Shown one piece after another: positions 6,015-8,915 of a stretch of 8,915 bases of DNA. Made by a program: the position numbers and the translations under genes. The DNA comes from CAZCWX01 sp964502465 (lineage in GTDB: Bacteria; Desulfobacterota; Binatia; Bin18). The stretch's first letter is position 1; every line of letters begins with the position of its first letter. The stretch spans positions 1 through 8,915 of the forward strand of contig CAZCWX010000328.1 of the NCBI GenBank assembly GCA_964502465.1. Direction: 5' to 3'. A model generated the notes under the pieces. It made no database searches. It had not been told where the DNA came from and saw only the letters and a list, made by a program, of their open reading frames with translations.

Positions 6015-6178
6015 AGTTTGTTCTCCTTTCTGTAGTTTCCTGACTCCTAGAAAAGAAGAGCAGAATCCGTGCCGCATAAACTTCCCATTGAGTCGAGAAA
6101 ACGGGCTGCGCTAAGTATTCAATAAATCGTGATTTTCTTATCGTCTATTTTTCTCCTCAGCTAAGGTTGTCCCTCTTT

Positions 6179-6224
6179 TAAGAATTATCTGTATCAATGC
6201 GTAAGAATTATCTGTATCAATGCG
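6179..6224. repeat. Perfect 23-bp tandem direct repeat, two copies
   Basis: The 23 bases at 6179-6201, starting TAAGAATTATC and ending ATCAATGCG, recur without a single change at 6202-6224. The period is slightly over two helical turns, so copies would lie on nearly the same helix face. It lies 165 bases upstream of one divergent gene and about 150 bases upstream of the other. A transcription-factor site is the simplest reading; a slippage duplication is the alternative. Confidence 0.8.
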
Positions 6225-6290
6225 ATATATCCCGGTGATATGTAGAAAGGTTCGTAAGTTCCCGCAAGGTTTCAATATTCCCAGCAAGAA

Positions 6291-6319
6291 TTGCAAAGAG
6301 GCGACACAATGCCTATGGT
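6291..6319 (+). promoter_or_regulatory. Sigma70-like promoter for the CMD-like gene
   Basis: TTGCAA (6291-6296), a 17-base spacer and TATGGT (6314-6319) match four of six consensus bases in each box. Transcription would begin near 6326, giving a leader of about 50 bases before the ATG at 6376. This is prediction only. Confidence 0.35.
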
Positions 6320-6375
6320 AGGGTGTCTCTTTTTTGAGAGCGAGAAATTACTGCTTTTCTTATGAGGAACACAGA

Positions 6376-7140
6376 ATGAAGAGTGCGAGCAAAAATAACA
6401 GACATCGAACCGTGTACGGTCTCGTTTTTTTCTTGAGCGTGCTTCAGGGTTTTGGTTCGGTAGTGTACGCGACAGAAACCCCCTCACCAGGAGCAACGAC
6501 GTCCAATCAGGCTACCCTCCTCATGCTTGCCACAATTGCTGCGGCAGGCGCCTCAGGACAGTTTGATAAAGCCGAGCAACTCTTCAGGCAAGGGAAAGAG
6601 GCAGGGCTGAGTGAACTGCAGATGTATGAAACGGTGTTGAATCTCCTCCCCTACATAGGATACCCCCGCACCATCAGCACCATGAGCAGCTTCCAGACAG
6701 TGTATCCGCAGTACATCCACGAACGCTCCAGCGGGAAGGCTCCTCAGCCGACCGAGCCATGGCAGGAATACGCGGTAAAGGTGTGGGGAGAACGGGGGGC
6801 GCAGATTCAACAGCAGCTTGGGGTTGGAGGCGCGGGCGCAGAGGAACTCACCAAACAGTTAACGCTTCTAAGCCCCGAGCTGACCGAATGGGTGCGCTAT
6901 GACGACTTTGGCCGGGTCTTTGGCCGAGCAGGACTCTCGCTCATCGAGCGAGAAGCGATCGTCATAGGCGTCCTGATCGCGCAAGGTGCTCCCCAGATCG
7001 CTGCGCACCACCGGGCGATGCTGCGAGTAGGAGGCAGCGAAGCGTTAATCGATTCACTGGTAGAGGCAGTGGCAGGCATTGTCGACGAAAAGGCCCTGGC
7101 AGCGTCTCGTCAATATATCGCCGAAGTGCGAAGGCAATAA
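6376..7140 (+). CDS. Exported carboxymuconolactone decarboxylase (CMD)-like protein
   Basis: 254 residues with a signal peptide (about 1-32, cleavage likely after VYA) and two helical halves resembling the CMD/AhpD-like fold: residues 46-110 (ATIAAAGASGQFDKAEQLF, then LLPYIGYPR) and 168-252 (FGRAGLSLIEREAIVIGVLI, then HHRAMLRVGG). CMD proteins include gamma-carboxymuconolactone decarboxylase and AhpD-type peroxidases. The peroxidase Cys-x-x-Cys is absent; the protein has no cysteine at all, and His211/His212 stand in the AAHHRAML segment where relatives carry the active-site helix. This argues against AhpD-type peroxidase activity. The start at 6376 is chosen over 6334 because the signal peptide begins directly and GAGG lies eight bases upstream. 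Export is unusual, as most CMD relatives are cytoplasmic. The substrate is unknown. Confidence 0.75.
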   Translation: MKSASKNNRHRTVYGLVFFLSVLQGFGSVVYATETPSPGATTSNQATLLMLATIAAAGASGQFDKAEQLFRQGKEAGLSELQMYETVLNLLPYIGYPRTISTMSSFQTVYPQYIHERSSGKAPQPTEPWQEYAVKVWGERGAQIQQQLGVGGAGAEELTKQLTLLSPELTEWVRYDDFGRVFGRAGLSLIEREAIVIGVLIAQGAPQIAAHHRAMLRVGGSEALIDSLVEAVAGIVDEKALAASRQYIAEVRRQ

Positions 7141-7178
7141 GCGGGCCTTCCCTTTGACAGCGGTCGCTCTTTTTCTTC

Positions 7179-7207
7179 GTGACAGAGAGGCAGGAAAGAG
7201 ACATAAT
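7179..7207 (+). promoter_or_regulatory. Sigma70-like promoter for gnd
   Basis: GTGACA (7179-7184), a 17-base spacer and CATAAT (7202-7207) match five of six consensus bases in each box. The start site would be near 7214, about 40 bases before the gnd ATG at 7255, so gnd is probably transcribed independently of the upstream gene. Confidence 0.55.
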
Positions 7208-7254
7208 GGGGATTGGCAGTATCAACACCACCGCACACAGGGGAGGAAGCACTC

Positions 7255-8661
7255 ATGCAGAAACCACACTTTGGCCTGACTGGTCTGGCAGTCATGGGGC
7301 AGAACATTGCGCGCAACGTGGCACGCAACGGCTTCCCCATTGTCGTCCATAATCGCACGGCAGAGAAGACCCGCGACTTTGTCAGCAAGTATGGCTCAGA
7401 AGGGCAGATGACAGGCGCGACCGATAGTGCCTCGTTTATCAGTGCCCTGCAGCCCCCACGTGCGATTCTCATCATGGTCAAGGCAGGACCAGCAGTTGAT
7501 GAAGTCATTACCGACTTCAAGCCCCATCTGAGTCGCGGTGACGTGTTGATTGACGGCGGCAACTCGCTCTATACCGACACACAGCGACGCCAACAAGAAC
7601 TGGAAAAGGATGGACTGCTTTTTCTCGGCACCGGCATATCAGGTGGCGAAGAAGGAGCGCTGAACGGCCCAAGCATCATGCCAGGCGGCTCCCCAGCGGC
7701 CTACGATATTGTCGCGCCGATCTTCACGAAGATTGCGGCACAGGTGGATGGCACCCCCTGTTGTGCATACATTGGCACTGGTGGTGCAGGTCACTATGTC
7801 AAGATGGTCCACAACGGCATCGAGTACGCCGATATGCAGTTGATTGCTGAAGCGTATGACCTGCTCAAGCATGCCGTTGGTCTAAGCAACCCTGAGCTTG
7901 CCCAGACCTTCCAGCAGTGGAATCAGGGCGACCTTGATTCATTTCTCATTCAAATCACCGCGCAGATCTTCACGGTGAAAGATCCCGACACCGGAGACTA
8001 CTTAGTGGACCGGGTGCTGGACAAGGCGGGGCAAAAGGGCACAGGCAAGTGGACCTCGCAGCTCGCACTTGACTTGGGCGTTCCGGCGACCACGATTACC
8101 GAGGCCGTCTTTGCCCGCTTTCTCTCCGCTCAGAAAGACCAGCGCATGCGAGCGGCCACAATTCTCCCGGGGCCGACAAGCCATTTCCAAGGCGAGAAAA
8201 CCGCTTTCATCAGCGCTGTCCGGGATGCCCTCTATGCTTCCAAAATAGTGGCCTATGCCCAGGGGTTTGTACAGATGTTGGCGGCAGCGCAAGAGAATAG
8301 CTGGCACCTGCACCCTGATGAAATCGCCACCATCTGGCGTGGCGGGTGCATCATCCGCGCCCGCTTTCTGAACCGCATTAAAGAGGCGTTCCAAGAGAAC
8401 CCGGATCTCCAGAACCTACTCCTGGCCCCCTACTTCTGCGAGGCTGTGAGTAAGAGTCAAGAGGGCTGGCGACGGGTGGTGAGTGAGGCTGCACGGTTAG
8501 GCATTCCCATTCCAGCTTTCGCCTCGGCTCTCTCCTACTACGACGGCTACCGACGCGAACGTCTGCCGGCCAATTTGATCGGCGCGCAACGCGACCTCTT
8601 CGGAGCGCACACCTACGAGCGTGTCGACAAACCGGGCGTATTTCATTCCCTGTGGGGTTGA
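7255..8661 (+). CDS. gnd: 6-phosphogluconate dehydrogenase, decarboxylating
   Basis: 468 residues, the same length as Escherichia coli Gnd. It oxidises and decarboxylates 6-phosphogluconate to ribulose 5-phosphate in the oxidative pentose phosphate pathway, in the cytoplasm as a dimer. The N-terminal Rossmann fold has GLTGLAVMGQNIARN (7-21), and N33-R34-T35 after the second strand is typical of NADP+ specificity. Substrate and catalytic residues are in place: GISGGEEGA at 127-135, Lys183 and Glu190 in HYVKMVHNGIEYADMQ (180-195), and the family signature DKAGQKGTGKW at 256-266. The start at 7255 is chosen over 7213 because GGAGG lies eight bases upstream and family length then fits exactly. 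A sigma70-like promoter is just upstream. No zwf or pgl is visible in the window, so the rest of the pathway is elsewhere. Confidence 0.97.
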   Translation: MQKPHFGLTGLAVMGQNIARNVARNGFPIVVHNRTAEKTRDFVSKYGSEGQMTGATDSASFISALQPPRAILIMVKAGPAVDEVITDFKPHLSRGDVLIDGGNSLYTDTQRRQQELEKDGLLFLGTGISGGEEGALNGPSIMPGGSPAAYDIVAPIFTKIAAQVDGTPCCAYIGTGGAGHYVKMVHNGIEYADMQLIAEAYDLLKHAVGLSNPELAQTFQQWNQGDLDSFLIQITAQIFTVKDPDTGDYLVDRVLDKAGQKGTGKWTSQLALDLGVPATTITEAVFARFLSAQKDQRMRAATILPGPTSHFQGEKTAFISAVRDALYASKIVAYAQGFVQMLAAAQENSWHLHPDEIATIWRGGCIIRARFLNRIKEAFQENPDLQNLLLAPYFCEAVSKSQEGWRRVVSEAARLGIPIPAFASALSYYDGYRRERLPANLIGAQRDLFGAHTYERVDKPGVFHSLWG

Positions 8662-8673
8662 GCCCTCAGTACC

Positions 8674-8698
8674 GCCGGGCGAGTGATCGCCCGGCTAC
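8674..8698 (-). repeat. REP-like hairpin with GTAG foot, possible gnd terminator
   Basis: Arms GCCGGGCGA and TCGCCCGGC form a perfect nine-base-pair stem (8674-8695) with loop GTGA. On the minus strand it is preceded by GTAG (8698-8695). It begins 13 bases after the gnd stop codon and could end transcription, but no T tract follows. Confidence 0.6.
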
Positions 8699-8783
8699 AG
8701 GACGGTATCCCCTGCAGGGCAATGAGATTCTAAATCAAACCACATAAGATTCGTACACTACGTAACACCCTGTGCCATACTCC

Positions 8784-8808
8784 GCCCGGCGATCAATCGC
8801 CGGGCTAC
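8784..8808 (-). repeat. Second REP-like hairpin with GTAG foot
   Basis: Arms GCCCGGCGA and TCGCCGGGC pair perfectly (8784-8805) around loop TCAA, and GTAG precedes the stem on the minus strand (8808-8805). The arms differ from those at 8674-8695 by a compensating swap that keeps pairing, so the two are related copies under structural constraint. Confidence 0.65.
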
Positions 8809-8815
8809 ACGGCTG

Positions 8816-8889
8816 CGCCCCCTGAAGGGGACTGAAAGCCGGCTTTAGCCGGCGTCGTTCTGAAGCCCGGCCAGTTCATGGCCGGGCGC
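8816..8889. repeat. Cluster of three further GC-rich hairpins
   Basis: CCCC/GGGG with loop TGAA (8819-8830), GCCGGC/GCCGGC with loop TTTA (8838-8853), and GCCCGGCCA/TGGCCGGGC with loop GTTCA (8865-8887). They follow one another within 75 bases, directly after the hairpin ending at 8808. Together they resemble a composite intergenic repeat, or a structured RNA if transcribed. The GTAG foot is replaced by AAAG and GAAG. No gene is visible from 8662 to the right edge. Confidence 0.55.
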
Positions 8890-8915
8890 AGGTGAGTTCA
8901 CAGTAAGTGCTGGAG

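Larger units (their letters stand above)
6015..6375. promoter_or_regulatory. Divergent intergenic region with operator-like repeats
   Basis: A 361-base AT-rich stretch separates two divergent genes for exported proteins. It holds both promoters, a perfect 23-bp tandem repeat (6179-6224) and a sigma70-like promoter for the right-hand gene (6291-6319). I found no good promoter for the left-hand gene and no coding sequence; the frame at 6272-6496 on the minus strand runs into the CMD-like gene and looks spurious. Confidence 0.5.

Noticed and set aside
7154..7159. TTGACA as the -35 box of gnd
   Set aside because: No acceptable -10 lies 16-18 bases downstream; the GTGACA/CATAAT pair at 7179-7207 is better.
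8710..8719. CCCTGCAGGG palindrome
   Set aside because: A 10-bp palindrome without a loop is expected by chance in GC-rich DNA and lacks the GTAG foot of the neighbouring hairpins.
8662..8915. CRISPR array
   Set aside because: The repeats are hairpins of differing sequence without regular spacing or unique spacers, and no cas genes are present.

Overview
The window reads as about 9 kb of chromosome from an uncultivated Gram-negative bacterium with moderately high GC. The evidence is exported proteins with signal peptides, an HtrA-type protease and an aromatic-rich C-terminus that would suit an outer-membrane protein. The mix of gene families (single-domain MetE-like enzyme, orphan acetolactate-synthase-like enzyme, relic of a class III cyclase) reminds me of soil or marine Desulfobacterota, Binatota or Tectomicrobia. 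That placement is inference and needs a protein search.

Layout. At the left edge is the C-terminus of a + strand gene (2-163), followed by a perfect 30-bp palindrome and a head-to-head pair of REP-like hairpins (291-346). A minus-strand cluster follows, read from 1891 down to 364: a cobalamin-independent methionine synthase-like enzyme, a 36-residue membrane microprotein and an 89-residue membrane-anchored six-cysteine protein. A gene-poor stretch (1892-2472) holds a decayed fragment of a class III adenylate cyclase (2099-2338). Next, on the + strand, come a 587-residue thiamine-diphosphate enzyme (2473-4236), a probable terminator, and an HtrA-like serine protease (4407-5492). The protease is preceded by a 13-codon ORF in the same frame with a strong ribosome-binding site, and followed by a 56-residue basic microprotein (5508-5678).

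A divergent pair comes next: a minus-strand exported 103-residue orphan (5703-6014) and a + strand exported carboxymuconolactone decarboxylase-like protein (6376-7140). Their shared upstream region carries a perfect 23-bp tandem repeat. The last gene is gnd (7255-8661, 6-phosphogluconate dehydrogenase), with its own sigma70-like promoter. The right edge (8662-8915) is a dense array of GC-rich hairpins. Two of these, and both hairpins at 291-346, carry a GTAG tetranucleotide at the foot of the stem, the hallmark of REP elements mobilised by RAYT transposases.

The genes do not form one pathway. The functions with solid support are the oxidative pentose phosphate step (Gnd), a TPP-dependent carboligase or decarboxylase, a methyltransferase of the methionine synthase fold, and an HtrA protease. 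No phage, transposase, CRISPR array, toxin-antitoxin or defence system is visible. The points most worth a second look are the small unrecognised genes, the amber codon in front of the protease, the tandem operator-like repeat and the REP hairpins.
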